A stretch of DNA of 64,000 nucleotides from Mangifera indica (lineage: Eukaryota > Streptophyta > Magnoliopsida > Sapindales > Anacardiaceae): NCBI RefSeq assembly GCF_011075055.1, contig NC_058148.1, positions 13,633,969 through 13,697,968 of the forward strand. Direction: 5' to 3'. The notes beneath the pieces were generated by a model. That model saw only the letters and a list, made by a program, of their open reading frames with translations, searched no databases and had not been told where the DNA came from. Each line of letters begins with the position of its first letter. Within the stretch, counting starts at the first letter, position 1. The position numbers were made by a program, and so were the translations under genes. Below are positions 22,551 to 34,894 of this stretch, one piece after another.

Positions 22551-23659
22551 AGCTCCAGCCTTGGTTTTTTTTAATTCCTTATGCTACTTTTTCATTCATT
22601 TTATTGGATGCTATTCCTATCTCTTACAGATCATAAGATGCCTAACTTCTTTATGCTTGTCGGCGTGGGTTTGTACCTTTTTGCGTTTAAAGGGAAAAGA
22701 AAATGGAAAGGCTGCGATGCCTGCCATGATGCTGCGTTGACGCTAAGTTGAAAGTAAAGATGCGTAATTTCATTTTTAGTAGGTCCGCAAATTAATTAAT
22801 TTCACTTCAGAGTTGTAAAATGTCGAATTTATCCCTGAAAAAGGAATTATACTTTTTATGCCAGCAGTTTCGGTTGGATTGGGAATTGGAGCAGTCAAAA
22901 CTGTACAACCCAACAATCCCATTGTGATTCTGTCAATTAACTTCAGATTTCATAATCGTTGTCATGCACAGCCCAATGAACTCATCTCCATAAAACCTCT
23001 TAATTTCCATATTTATAAAAGAAGATGTATAAAAGAAATTAAAATTTTTGTAATCTTTTTTGTTCTATTCTGTCAAGAGAGAATTTTATATTATTAACTA
23101 AATATTGTTGTGAATGTAATTGATTTTGTAAATATTCTCATGTGATTTTTTTTTAACATATGATGATAGATTAAAAAACCATTAGGGATGGCAACTTGGC
23201 CAAAATATATTGGGTCCTTGTTCCGCCTCATTCCGAATGAGAATGAGATTTTCCAATACATTGTGAACATAAACAAAATAATCATTACAAATGGAAATGG
23301 GATGGGGATTGAGATATATATATATATATCCTCGTCTCGTACTCTCTTCCGTCCTATATCTATTTTTTAAAATATCGTTTATAAAAATATTTATTAAACT
23401 TTTGATTATTTTTCATAATATCAATACTATGATAGTACTTAAGTAGAGAGGATGAGAAAGAGAGGGAAAGGGAGGAGAAGAGAAAAATATTATTTCTTGT
23501 GGGTAAAAGACAAAAATTCCTTAGAATTCCTATAACAGAGATAGAGATGGGGATATTCATCCCCGCCCACCGTACACTAGACCATTACCGTTCATAAAAA
23601 CCATGTTAATTAGTTGATACATTGGTTAAAAAAGGTTTGAAGTTAAGCATTAAACCTAA
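22551..23659. other. intergenic, no gene seen
   Basis: AT-rich spacer upstream of the small minus-strand frame. A short (AT)n run lies near 23313. A purine-rich stretch (23440-23490) and a C-rich patch (23560-23575) are unassigned. Confidence 0.4.
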
Positions 23660-24355
23660 TCGAGTTATTGCCAACAAAGGGAGATAACATAGACTTATGA
23701 GGAGATTAATGTGTCTATCTCACACAAGACCAAATCTTTGTTTATGCACTTAGTGTTGTTAGTCAATAAATATGCATGATCTTGGAAAGTATCATATGAA
23801 TGCAATCATGTGTATCTTAATGTATCTAGTGTTTGCCCTTGGAAAGTGGATTTTGTTAATCAAGAATACATATTTTCAAAGCATAGACATGCATATATGG
23901 ATGCTAACTTGATTGGATCAGTAGATGATAAATAATCCACTTTAGGTTATGTACCTTTATAGGTGGTAATATGTTCATATGGATAAGTAAGAAGTAGAAT
24001 GATGTTGTTCGATCTAGTGTTGAAGCTAAATTTAGAGGTATGTTGGACTTTGTGAAAAATTATAACTATGATTTCTTTGGCAAGACTTGGGTTACTCGTC
24101 TTAACACTCAATTCAATTGCATTGCAAAAATAAAATTGCATGTAACATTTACATAATCCAATACAACATGATTATACTAAATATATAAAATTAGACAAAT
24201 TCTTCATTAAGGAGAAACTAGATGATAAAATTTTATAACTACTTAAGATTTGATTAAATCACTAATTAAATGATATTCTTACCAAAACAATCTTAAGTCA
24301 ATTATTTTCAATTTTTTAGACAAGTTAAACGTGGGTGACATCTACACACTTTCTT
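23660..24355 (+). pseudogene. Decayed Ty1/copia polyprotein fragment (reverse transcriptase end and RNase H)
   Basis: Plus-strand reading with stops and frame changes still shows copia pol landmarks in order. Near 23710 there is LSHTRPN (late RT). Near 23890-23945 there is YMDANLIGSVDD...STLGYV (RNase H start, normally DADWAGS..DRKSTSGY). Near 24000-24040 VEAKFRG-like remnants follow. Near 24270 NDILTKTIL matches the ADxxTK end motif, and WVTSTHFL matches the C-terminal end. No LTRs or intact frame remain. It is an old relic between the small peptide locus and the LEC2-type gene. Confidence 0.75.
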
Positions 24356-24702
24356 AAAACGGTTTTGAGATTATAATTGATTTTGCATATATTCTGTTTG
24401 ATTTCTTTCAATATTGGCATGACATATTAAGAAAAGTATTGATTGTAAACAATTGTATTCACTATGTATTGATGTACATCATTCAGAAAATTAAGTAAGA
24501 GAATAACTATCTCTACTAAATTTAAAGTAATATACAAAAAAGACTCTAATTATTCCCCCTCTTAGCGTTGCAATTTTCCCCAAACAATCATGTATCACTA
24601 TAAAAATGGAAACTAATCAATCATCCATGAATCATATTAACCATGGAGTCTTTACACTGACAAATTATCCCTCCCCTTAATCCATGAAGCTGTTGCTCAT
24701 GT

Positions 24703-27111
24703 TCAAAGCAAAAAATTATACTGGTTGACATCGGGTAACATTCCCAGACCACCATAGCAATCATCAGTACTACTGTTATTCTGATGATCATCTGTGATGC
24801 TAATGTTATCCCTCGATAATGAGGGTAGTTGTGCGGCAGCTTCTGCTGAGTAGGGATGGATTCCTGTGTTAGTAATGTTGTTAGATGTACTGTTACTCGC
24901 TTCATCAAGTTGTCTATATGAGGAAGAACTACTTTCCATAGGCAATGCCATGAGATTGTATGCTTCTTGTTGTTCCTTATGTTGAAGCTGTTCTATTAGT
25001 AGTGCTAAAGACGCTTCTTCTTCGTCTCTAGCTTGCGGCGTAATTTGAGTATGATAGTTGTATGTGTTGTTCTGGTTTATATAGTGTTGGTTGAATGAAG
25101 ATGATTCGGCCTCTGGTCTGGTCTGGTTTTCCACCTTTGTTATGGAGAAATACTGCCCCTCGAAATGGGAAAAAAAAAAAAAGAGTGATGGTTGGAACTT
25201 TGAACACATAAAACACAGAAACTAAAGCAGCATATTTCAAAGTGAAATTGTGAAAACATTTCCAAAATCAGAACCATCCCGAATAAGATAAACTATAGTT
25301 GATGCTAATAAGGTTAATCTTCAAAAAAGCTGCAGACTTAGTGCAACGCACGTTCTATCTTAGCTGTTTCTTTTGTGTCAATTTTGTTCATATCCTCCCA
25401 AAGTCTATCGTCATCAATACAGAAAAGGTCAAGGGGACTGATGTCCCCTTTGAACAAACTTTTTACCCGTTTCAACATTTTCAAAATTCAACTTTAATTA
25501 TCAAACAAAATCTGACTAGTATGGTAATTAGGAAGATTTACTCACGAGGCTCTTGTTCTCATCCTCGTAAAGAGTAAGGGAATCTCCAATCTGTAGCCTG
25601 TTTTGCCTTACGAATTCTCCTGTAGATTGAAAAAGAGAATTGTGAAATGCAAAAATATCAAGTCTTGAGATCAAAACTTCATCAGTAAGTGAAACTCACC
25701 TGTGTTTTCAAGAACATACATTCTGCTTCTATTGTTGCACCAGTACCTGTGTTAACAAAAGACAAAAATCTTAACATTAAGTAACAGTTTCAAAGACAAC
25801 CCAATTGAAGAAAAAAACAAAAGCTGATATATTTGGCACCCACTTGAACTTAAGAGTCCAGAATTGTTCAGAGAAGGCATCTCTCATCACTACTTGAATT
25901 CCTTCTTTATCAGAGAGAATAGGAAGATTCTCCTCAGCTTCTCTCTGGATCAACAATGCAGAGAATGAACACATATTGTTATAAAACAATAAAAATGTTT
26001 AAATATTTATCTTGTTAATTAGAGTTATGAAAACAACTATCATTTCCTTTTCCTTTTTGCTTTATTTTGTGTGCAAGAATCGAGAAGTCAGAGGGGAAGT
26101 CATTCGGCAGACTGGATCATAACAATAATGTGGTGTGGTGATCAATAAAAGCAAATCAAATCAAAGAAGATGGTTGGCTCGTTAATGTACTTCGTTTCTC
26201 TCTATCATCTTTTCTCGGAATCTAAAGCCAAAAAGAGAATAACAAGACCAAAACAAGCAAAATTTGACTACACTAACAAAGGCCGGCCCTAATGCGCATG
26301 CACATTGGTTGTAAAAGTAAAAACCTCACCTTTGGAAGAACAATCCTTCCAAGAGACCCCACATCACTGTTCTTCAACTCCTTCTTCAGCAACACTCTTA
26401 GTCTCTGCAAGAAAAACTCAAATGAATTCTCAATAAAGAACATGATATCAAAGAAGATAAAACAAACAAACAAAAATTGAGTGAGATTTTTTAGAAACTT
26501 ACTTTGTTATCAGGAGTGCAAAAGTTATACTGATCTCTATTATTGTTGATGTTCTCAGCACTATACATTGCAAGTCTCCTTGCATTCATATGAGTTGAGG
26601 AACACGCAATTGAAGAACTACCAGAAGAAGCATTTCTCTGCAGAATAAGGTTCCTTTGGCGCGCTAGTTTTCTATTAGTCCTAGCAATCTTGGTCTTTTG
26701 TGGATCTAAACTCCCTCTTTGTTGTTCCATTACCACCCCATTATTTGGTTGCCAAAAGCACGACCCTGAAGGTACCACGTTAGGAGCACCAATTCCGATC
26801 TCGTTTTGTCCAAACCACACGGGATAGACAGGATAGGCAACAAAGGACTGAGTAGCCGCCTGTTCTAAAGGGTATGGGCAAGAAAATTGCATGCTTTGAT
26901 GGAAAGGTTGCATATACTGAGGTTGCAATATGTACTGCGGTAGTGTTGTAGGCAATGTTGGAGGGAAGTTCACCGGTTCAGGGTTAGAGAATTGGGAATT
27001 TTGAGAAGAAGGCATGTTTGTTTGCCTCAAGTTCATGATGGTACTAGTGTTTGTGCTGTTAATATCGGTAGTGGCTGTGGTTCTTGGTAGTGAAGAGAAG
27101 TTGTTTGCCAT
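24703..27111 (-). CDS. LEC2: LEC2-type B3 transcription factor (LEAFY COTYLEDON 2 orthologue)
   Basis: Six exons on the minus strand: 26503-27111, 26330-26404, 25844-25944, 25700-25746, 25546-25619, 24703-25152. All junctions are GT-AG and the frame is kept, giving 451 residues. Residues about 136-153 (DPQKTKIARTNRKLARQR) form the B2-like motif seen in LEC2. The B3 DNA-binding domain spans about 204-302 (VLLKKELKNSDVGSLGRIVL, FKYWCNNRSRMYVLENTG, RLQIGDSLTLYEDE). The C-terminal exon holds the LEC2-specific acidic motif DEEEASLALLIEQL. LEC2 binds RY (CATGCA) elements and directs embryo maturation, seed oil and protein storage, and somatic embryogenesis. The exon pattern matches LEC2/FUS3/ABI3 B3 genes. 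The ATG at 27111 is chosen; an upstream in-frame ATG (27159) would add 16 residues. Confidence 0.93.
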
Positions 27112-27552
27112 TATTTTAAATGCAAAAATGGTTGTATTTTGGGTTGGGTTGGTGGTCAAAAGAAGTGTTGGATAGAGCAGAAGTGTGTGTGTCTGAGTCT
27201 TTAGAGAGTACTAGCAGCATATGTAGTGAGTGAAACTCTGGTTGAAGAAGGTTGTGGTGGTGTAAGATGGTGCGAGTGGAGATCGCCCAGGTGTCCAAAA
27301 AGCAAGAGAAACGCGTCAAGTGGTGCAGAAAGACCGGTGTAGAGAGAGAAAAGGCCATGAGATGGTAGAGAAAAACTGAGAAAATTAAAGTGAGAAGCTG
27401 TAAGTGATGTGAACAAATGGGGTGAAAGAGTGGAGTGAACCAATGGTGGTACGTTGGTGACAGATGGAGGGAGGCTGGTGGCTTCGGGATACCCATCTGC
27501 CCAGTAAGAGAAGGAGATACAGTTGGTTTCAAAAACTTGGCGCCACCCTTCA

Positions 27553-27560
27553 TTTAAATA
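27553..27560 (-). promoter_or_regulatory. TATA-like box of the LEC2-type gene (TATTTAAA)
   Basis: The minus-strand TATTTAAA lies about 440 bp upstream of the LEC2 ATG, predicting a 5' UTR of roughly 400 bp. That leader contains GA/CT-rich words (GAGAGAGAAAAGG on the plus strand near 27345), which may be GAGA-type sites. Confidence 0.4.
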
Positions 27561-27592
27561 TGGCAGGCTTGGGCTCATCTTGCACAGAACAC

Positions 27593-27598
27593 CATGCA
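27593..27598. promoter_or_regulatory. RY element CATGCA in the LEC2-type promoter
   Basis: The B3 recognition core CATGCA sits about 35 bp upstream of the TATA-like box. LEC2, FUS3 and ABI3 bind RY motifs, and the LAFL genes cross-regulate, so auto- or cross-regulation is a reasonable inference. The 6-bp motif alone is weak evidence. Confidence 0.4.
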
Positions 27599-27599
27599 C

Positions 27600-30500
27600 C
27601 TAAAGCCTCAACCCATTAATTCATTTTACAATGTTTCTCTAAGTCTCTTAAATATAAAACTTATTGGAGAAATGATGGGCCACTGCTATTTTCTTCACAA
27701 TCTGCCTCTCAAACTAGCGAGACACCCCTGAAATATCAAAGCACAAGCCCAGTTCCTCCTGCTTTTCTTAAAATAATTTTTGTTATTTTAGTTCTTTCAC
27801 CCACCACAGTCTTGTAAATATTAAGAATTTTTTACTGGTTTAAGTTGTTTAAGTTAGGAGTACTTGCGTCATCAAGGTTGTTTTTTATGTTATCGTTAGA
27901 GTGTTTGGGCTGTAGTTTAGTTCTGAACATAGATTTATGTAATGTTTGGTATGTGAGTAAAAGATTGAAGTAATGTTTGGAATGTGAGTAAAAAGAACAA
28001 GTGAAGCCCAAGAAGGTGAAACTTGTCCTCCGCCCATGGCATTGCCACTTAGATGCCTTGTTAGGCATCAGTCTGGCCATGCCTCCAGGATCAAAGTCTT
28101 CCTGCATCGAAACTTTTCTTTTAGAGAACCAAATAAAATGCCTTGCATAGACCAAGCAAATTACATGTTCAGATAGTAAAATGTGACCTCGTATGCATGT
28201 GATATAAGTTCCATGCTTCCCATTTTTCCCAACTGGTGAAATGAAGCACTAATCAAAGTTGCTATCAACTGCACAATATAGAAGAGAAATTGTAAGTCCA
28301 GTTATCCATATCTCTGCTGGAAATACATGACAACAGCAGCCTACCTATCAAGAAATCACCCTGTATATCATAGTCTTACAAGCTCTATGGTGACAAATAT
28401 AACAATCATTCTATCAAAACTTGTCCATAAGAAGTTTCTGATTCAGAATCAGAAAAACATAACAATTCCAACAGAAAAGCATTTCTAAATGGAACAAAAT
28501 CATTATGTAACATAGAAGTTATCAAAATTTCACCATAATTTCCCTGCATATCATTGCGCTACTTTGTTCACATTATTAGTCCATCCAGACCACTATACAT
28601 GTGCAAAAACATTGATCATGAACCAAAAAAGAAAAGGTTTTGTCAATCCCTCTGGACAAGTGACAAAAAAGTTTCTACCACTTCTTTGAAAACAACAATC
28701 ATATGAGAAGAAACATAATTTTTTGAGTTTGTAAAGCAGTTAGAATCCCTTTGTATATCACAAGGTTAGCCCCTAGCGAACAAATATACAGAGAAGGAAG
28801 AAAATTTTGGACTTTACTGTAACTCAGCTGATTGTGATGCTCTCCTCAGGTAGTTCCAAAAGGAAAAATAGCAATAAAAGGCATATTTGTTATATTACCA
28901 TCAAATAGTATGCTGTCAACAGTAAATACAGTATAAGGCATTAAAACCTCAAGACAAAGAAGGCAAAAATCAGTTGTTTTAGTGTTACTTTGAAATATAA
29001 ATAATTAGGTATCAAAAATCAACCCATCAAGGAACAAAAAGAGTTAAGACCATTTTTTCCTGGCAAAAAGTATGCCATGGAACAGAAGATTATCATCTTG
29101 AGGTAAGTATGGATTAAATATGAATTTCAAAAGAAGCTTGACTCTGATGGAAGGATAGAGACAGAAACTACAAACAAGAATTAATTAACCATTATAAGCT
29201 ACCATAGCAGGAACTTTTAAAGATCTATATGATGCCATAAGAACATGATAATATAAAAGATATAAAAATATTTATCTACTTAAGTGAAAAGGAAAGAAAC
29301 ACAATATTCTGATGTCAATGAATATCAAAAGGGCAACTTACTTTACTGTTAAACAACTGAAATTGACAAAAACTTCGAAGCAGACACCTGACTTATTGGG
29401 CAACTCAAAAATTTTGAATTTCTACAGCCATTATAAGTAAAAATCTGGACAGGAGTTGATAAGAAGAAAGGAAACCTCTGTAATGGCTAAAGGCAATAAA
29501 AGTAGTGATGGATGGATTTGTGAAGAGGCTCTTGCATCACTTATAGATCTGTAAAGATGATCTGCATGCAACTAACAGGCCTGCGTGATAACACCTGCCT
29601 AAACCAGATCAATAGCTGTCAATGATCTAAAAGTAACGTAGAACACGTTGAGCAATAGCCGAAATTTCTGCTCTAAAAAGACAATATGAGTAAGGCAGAA
29701 TCAATGTATCATTCATATCCGTTAGTATCACTCGCATTTTCAGACCGAAATTACAGAGTCATTTATCAAAAAGCATAAATTGACAAACATATCCTGCATT
29801 CCAGAACAAAGTCTACCACAACCTTGACCTTCTAGAAGCATCAGATTAGGCAGAAGCCATGGTAGGAGCTCAATCATTTAAACTTAGTTCAATGAAATCC
29901 AATTTCTTTAAAGAGTTATGGATTAGACAAAGAGAGGAGAACAAAATTAACAATCAATGACTAAAATACCAGAATTGCAGTATGGATCATCATCTCACCA
30001 ATTGCCAAAGATCATTTGCAAAAGCTTTAAAAGTTATATCATTATTTCCTTTTTGCTAGCATCTATACTTGAAACGCCAACATTAACAAATCACCTTGTG
30101 ATTTGAGAAAGTTATATCAAGCTTATAGCAGTCAACCAACATAATTTCTAGATTACAATCAAGAAGAAAATTTAAACTTAATTCCAGTTTTCCATATTTG
30201 GTTGGTTTTCTCGATGATGCAATGTAATTAGGAGGATTATCTGATTTACTGTTAGGATCATACTTAGGGTTTAATAGTGCTGCTTGAATTCAAGGTTAGT
30301 TTGCTTCCACAAAGCAACAATATTGAATCAAACAGAAATTATGTAGACCAAGAAAAAGGTAATGCCAATGGTCATGATGATGATAATAATCAATTGACAG
30401 GCAAAACTGAAACTTCACTAAATTTGTTTAACCTTCGGCATATTCCAACTTTAACATTATTTGAAAATGCCACATAATCTGATAGTTGGGGGAGAAGAAA

Positions 30501-32170
30501 TTACCTTCTGATAGCCATCTTTAGTCCCAACATTCAAGATTATGTTAAAACCCTGAAAAATATATAAATTTTATTAATGACTGAAATGAGAATTACATCA
30601 AGAAATCATCTTTCTCATTCATCATGTGAATATACCAATTACCATATTTAAGTCAGGGTTTGAACTTAAGTTCCATACATAACATCTTTTTTCTTTCGAA
30701 TCTACTGGAAAACTTCACCTAAAAACAAATCTACCAAAGGTGCATTTGGAGTAACTTATACATATACACACAAGAAAAACTTTGTCCAAGTTCCTGGAAA
30801 TACAAACACCGATCCTTGTATCACTCAATTATTGACAGTGAAGAAAAATTCTTGTCCAACTAACAGCAAATGCATCAGCGTTAAGTTAAATGAGAACTGG
30901 GACTCCAGATACTAATTAATTGATCATGAAGGTATAAAACTCAGCACATATAATGCATTAAAGCTTAAACAATCTTAAATTACAGCTTCCACTTCATTCT
31001 TTAACGTTAAAATGTGAAGTTACTACTTGAAATCAATTTGACTTAAAGCTTTTACTTCATGAAAAAGATTGCACTCATCAACTCTACTTGTAATATGTTA
31101 CATATAATATGACAGGTTTACCCAAAAAGAAAATGGTACTATTGGAATTGTTACCTAAAAATGGTGACCATAAACACTTCTCCAAGTCCAACTTCTCTCG
31201 TGTTGTGTAAAGTGTTCTGCTTCATAGTTCTATAATATAATAATTTGTAGAGTTTGATTAATCCAACACAAACTCTTGAAACATATCAAAGGTGAATATG
31301 TGATGGATCAGGGGGGAAAGGGGTCGTCCAGTTAATGGATCAACCCAACATCAGTGCTTAGGTACCAGAGCCCAAGAAGCCGATAAAACCAGTCAGGCCC
31401 ATACAAGGCAGTCAAAAAGTCGTACATGGGGAAAATACAATTGAAGTGGGGGATGGTCCACTAACCGCACGAGGATGATCATGGTGATCATCAAAAGGAC
31501 GACGTAATAATAAAAACATAGGGGAGTGAGTACTTGTAAAGAATCATGGAGCAGAAATATCAAGGAAAATAGAAAAGAGAATTAGAGAGCCGGTAGCGTT
31601 TGTCCAGAAACTGGTGCTTGTAGGAGCAGTCGTAACCCCTAACAGATGCGGTCGTCACCTCCCCACCCTACCCCACCATTTTCTTCTAGGCCTTCGTTCT
31701 CATCAATTACGTGGCTTCTGCGCACATGCCAGTCCCCCTACTTTTTCTCAATTGAACTCAACACTCTGCTTCTCTTCTTTATGTATTTGTTCAACTAGGT
31801 CATTTCCTCGGTCACTTGCACATATTTTGTCTCCCTAAACTACCATAGCATTACCAAACATATAAAGATACCATTTGTGACAAGGCCTACATGTACAACA
31901 TTCTCAATATTGTTTTCCTGAGAATTAGCCTTGTAAGCAACTATATTTTGATTAAGGATTATTGGTTTTGTCTTACATTAAACTTATTAAAAGAACAATT
32001 TTAACCAATTTGTACATAAACGATCTAGTCTCCCTTCAACATCAACCTCTTATTTCCATTGTCTATGCCCAGTGGCTAAAGCATTCCTACCCTCAATAAT
32101 ACACCCACAAAACCAAAAATTATGCACATTGACTTATTAGCACACCCATACACTGTTTTTATTGAATCTC
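27600..32170. other. Long spacer between LEC2-type and Dof genes; no complete gene assembled
   Basis: Some pieces look transcribed on the minus strand. At 30505-30552 a 48-bp open segment with perfect TTTTTCAG acceptor and GTAATT donor reads GFNIILNVGTKDGYQK. Near 29645-29690 a TTTTTAG acceptor precedes AEISAIAQRVLRYF and a stop. I could not join these into a gene. 31290-31870 is richer in GC and resembles decayed retroelement sequence, without clear LTR ends. Confidence 0.35.
28011..28103. other. Imperfect 93-nt foldback; candidate structured RNA or MIRNA-like hairpin
   Basis: Arms 28038-28057 and 28064-28083 (20 nt each, 6-nt loop) pair as GGCAT/ATGCC, GCCA/TGGC and GATGCC/GGCATC, 15 of 20 positions by Watson-Crick. 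An outer stem pairs ACTTG and TCC with GGA-CAA-GT across small bulges. The segment is GC-richer than its surroundings. The arms match no conserved plant microRNA I know. Confidence 0.35.
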
Positions 32171-32174
32171 TATT

Positions 32175-32705
32175 ATGCTCACTATAATATCTCTAGTCCA
32201 ATAACTCGGTCCACTATCAAAATATTGTCAACTCTAGACACAATCCATCATGGTTTTACTTCTGAGCTTTGTAACCCAAAATGCGTCTTAATAGTTTAAG
32301 AAACTCATAAGCTATTTAACCAGTCGAATTGTTCCACCCCTAATCGATATGAGATACATAGATAGAGTACAGACAAATCCAGTATCTCCCTATGTTTTGC
32401 CGATGTGGGATTTACTTAAAGGTATCACATAACACATACACCCCCTTATATGATACTCTTAGGCAAATACCATATTGACAAAACACATGAGAGATATTCG
32501 GTCTTTCTATACTCTGTCTATGCATCCTATATCGGTTAGGGATGCGAGAATTTAACTGGTTAAATAGTCTATGTGCTTCTTAAATTGTTAAGACTTGTTT
32601 TAGGTTACAAAACTTAAAAATAAAATCATAATAGACTGTATGTCTAAAGTAGATAATATCTTGATAATGAACCGAGTTATTAGACTAGGGATGTTACACT
32701 CACCA
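32175..32705. repeat. Large foldback element, two arms of about 250 bp
   Basis: The left arm (about 32175-32425) and right arm (about 32447-32705) are inverted copies. TAGTCCAATAACTCGGTCCA mirrors TAGTCTAATAACTCGGTTCA (reverse strand); AGCTTTGTAACCCAAAATGC mirrors AGTTTTGTAACCTAAAACAA; CTATTTAACCAGTCGAATT mirrors CTATTTAACCAGTTAAATT; and GATACATAGATAGAGTACAG mirrors GATGCATAGACAGAGTATAG. The centre is itself palindromic (GTATCA...TGATAC). No open frame is seen. This is a foldback/MITE-type transposon 1.2 kb upstream of a Dof gene; a transcript through it would form long double-stranded RNA. Confidence 0.8.
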
Positions 32706-33867
32706 ACTTTGAGCTGAAACCATGACAATGTTCAAATGAAATTAAAATCTTCTTCTCACATGAACTTAAACATTTTAATGATTTAGGTATACTTATTTAT
32801 TGTATTCTTATTCTATATTCATTGATCTCAATCCTTTTAATGTATAGTAAAAAGGGATCTTAATAGGACTGTGTACTTGGAAGAAATTTTTTTTTATGTC
32901 ACAATATATAAAATATTGTGACCAAATAGATTACAAGGGAGCATAGAACGGTCTTTTAGATAATGTGGCTGGTATCAAAGAAGAGTTCCTAAAGACGATA
33001 ACTTAAGAGTTCAACAGAAGATCAGAGAGGTAAAAATAATTTTAAGAAAGAATTGAAAAGAAGGAACAAAAAGAAAGAGAATAGTAGACTCAAGAGAGAA
33101 ATTGTCGTAAGTGGAATGAGAGAGAAAGACAAATCAAAAGAGAAAGAAGCTGAATTCTGACACAGGCCATCACCCCATTGACTACCGCCACGCCACCCTT
33201 GTTTGGCCGCAGCAGCAGCTTCTCAGCCACTGTTATACTTCTTAGACTCACTATTAGATCTCTCCATCTTAATTTCTTTGTCTTCCGGTTATTAATACTA
33301 TCTTAGCAATAAAATACATATACATATTCTATCTATGTTGAGGCTTCAAGGATAGAAAAAGAGTGATATTCTGTAAAATCTTTCTCGAGTTGGCTCTTTT
33401 ATGATGCGTTCGGTGTTCTGATCAAGAAACTGAACTGGAGTTCTTTGATTCTTGCTTCATGTTTCCTCTGGGCTGGTGTGAGATGATACTGAACCAGAAT
33501 CCATTTCCCCCTTTAACTCTCTAATATTCTGCGCACCAGATTGAGACCTCTCCTCTGCGGACTTTGCCCACGCCCGACACCCGTACACCACCCTCCCCCT
33601 TCAAATGAAATCCTCTTACCATAGATATTATCGTATATATACATATGCATCTGCCTATCATATAAAGGTTGTATTTTTCTGAGAATCTGGAGAGGTTTTG
33701 AGGTATTTATTGTTATTTGGTGTTTAGCTCTAAGTTTCCATAATTGATAGACCTTGGTTTTGATTTTGTTGTGGGTAGGGAAAGGGGTATTAGAGATCTC
33801 ATGCAAACAATCGCCGTTGTTTTGCAGTTTGCGCAGGTTCTTAAGACACGTTGAGTTCACTTATACC

Positions 33868-33877
33868 TCTATATATT
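33868..33877 (+). promoter_or_regulatory. TATA box of the plus-strand Dof gene
   Basis: TCTATATATT lies about 95 bp upstream of the Dof ATG at 33971, predicting a 5' UTR of 60-70 nt. Confidence 0.5.
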
Positions 33878-33970
33878 TGAAACGCCCCTCCTTCACCTTC
33901 ATTTCTAAACCAAAACCTGCATGCAGCAGACCAATATATAGAGAAAAATTTATTCTTTATTTCACAAAAG

Positions 33971-34894
33971 ATGCAGCAGCAAGATAGAGGTGGAAGTGAA
34001 GAGAAGAAGCCAGTAGGGAATCAGCAAGATCGGAGATTGAAGGTGATGCAAGGAGGAGAGACTTCTCAACAACAGCCACCGCAGCAGCAGCCCCAAAAGT
34101 GCCCTCGTTGTGAGTCTCTAAATACAAAATTTTGTTATTACAATAATTATAGTCTCTCCCAGCCTCGTTATTTCTGCAAGACTTGTAGAAGGTACTGGAC
34201 TCAAGGTGGAACCCTAAGGAACGTTCCCGTGGGAGGAGGTTGCCGGAAAGGAAAACGCCCAAAAGCCTCCTCTTCCGGTGAAAATTCAAGATCTTCTCAC
34301 CCACATCCATCTCCACCTTCACAAAATATTCTCTCTTCCAGCCCAGTTGTTACCGGAAGTGCTAAAGAATCTGGTAAGAATTTGGCTTCGCCTTCTTCGA
34401 TTTCTTCCGTGGGATCTTTCTTTCCAAGTGGTGGGTTTTTGTCTTCTTTAGCTGCAATTCCACCTTTGAACCAACCACAATCTTTGATTAATCAGAGTCT
34501 GAATCCAGCTCTTAGTGTTGGTATTGGTGGTGGTGGTGATCATCTGGGAGGGTCTTCAAATTTGGGTCTTTTGCAGGGATATAGCATCCCTTTCGCTCAA
34601 CAAACACAATTTTACCAGATTGGCAATAGAGAGAAGAGTGTAAATCCCATATATCAACCGGCTCAAGAGAGCTTGATTCACTCTAGCAACAGGCCTGCAA
34701 GCTCTTCACATCATGACTGGCATCAAAGCTTCATCAACAATACCAGCCCTAATGTATCTGATACGGCTTTGTGGAGTACAAGCACCAGCAGCAGTGCCCA
34801 CAACAACGCCAACAGTAACAATACTGGCTCTGTTTCTGGTTCTTTGGACCCGAATCAATGGCCGGATTTTCCTGGTTATGGCCCCCCTTCATGA
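33971..34894 (+). CDS. Dof-type C2C2 zinc-finger transcription factor
   Basis: 307 residues from one exon. Residues 42-95 form the Dof domain: Cys44-x2-Cys47-x21-Cys69-x2-Cys72 binds zinc, followed by [21 protein letters not shown]. The Dof domain binds AAAG cores. The N-terminus is Gln-rich, and the C-terminal two thirds is Ser/Gly/Asn-rich and ends [16 protein letters not shown], a probable activation or partner region. The start at 33971 is the first ATG after the TATA box. I cannot assign a numbered orthologue with confidence. Arabidopsis has Dof1.4 between LEC2 and DEG15, and this gene or its neighbour at 43537 would be the positional match. Dof proteins act in vascular, seed, light and metabolic programmes. 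Confidence 0.9.
   Translation: MQQQDRGGSEEKKPVGNQQDRRLKVMQGGETSQQQPPQQQPQKCPRCESLNTKFCYYNNYSLSQPRYFCKTCRRYWTQGGTLRNVPVGGGCRKGKRPKASSSGENSRSSHPHPSPPSQNILSSSPVVTGSAKESGKNLASPSSISSVGSFFPSGGFLSSLAAIPPLNQPQSLINQSLNPALSVGIGGGGDHLGGSSNLGLLQGYSIPFAQQTQFYQIGNREKSVNPIYQPAQESLIHSSNRPASSSHHDWHQSFINNTSPNVSDTALWSTSTSSSAHNNANSNNTGSVSGSLDPNQWPDFPGYGPPS

Noticed and set aside
27201..27599. 132-codon minus-strand frame upstream of LEC2
   Set aside because: Lies in the promoter and leader of the LEC2-type gene in another frame; His/Leu/Ser-rich with no domain. Treated only as a leader feature.
31614..31838. 74-codon plus-strand frame
   Set aside because: Sits in GC-richer repeat-like DNA with no motif or matching gene structure; a possible LTR identity could not be shown because no matched ends or target duplication were found.
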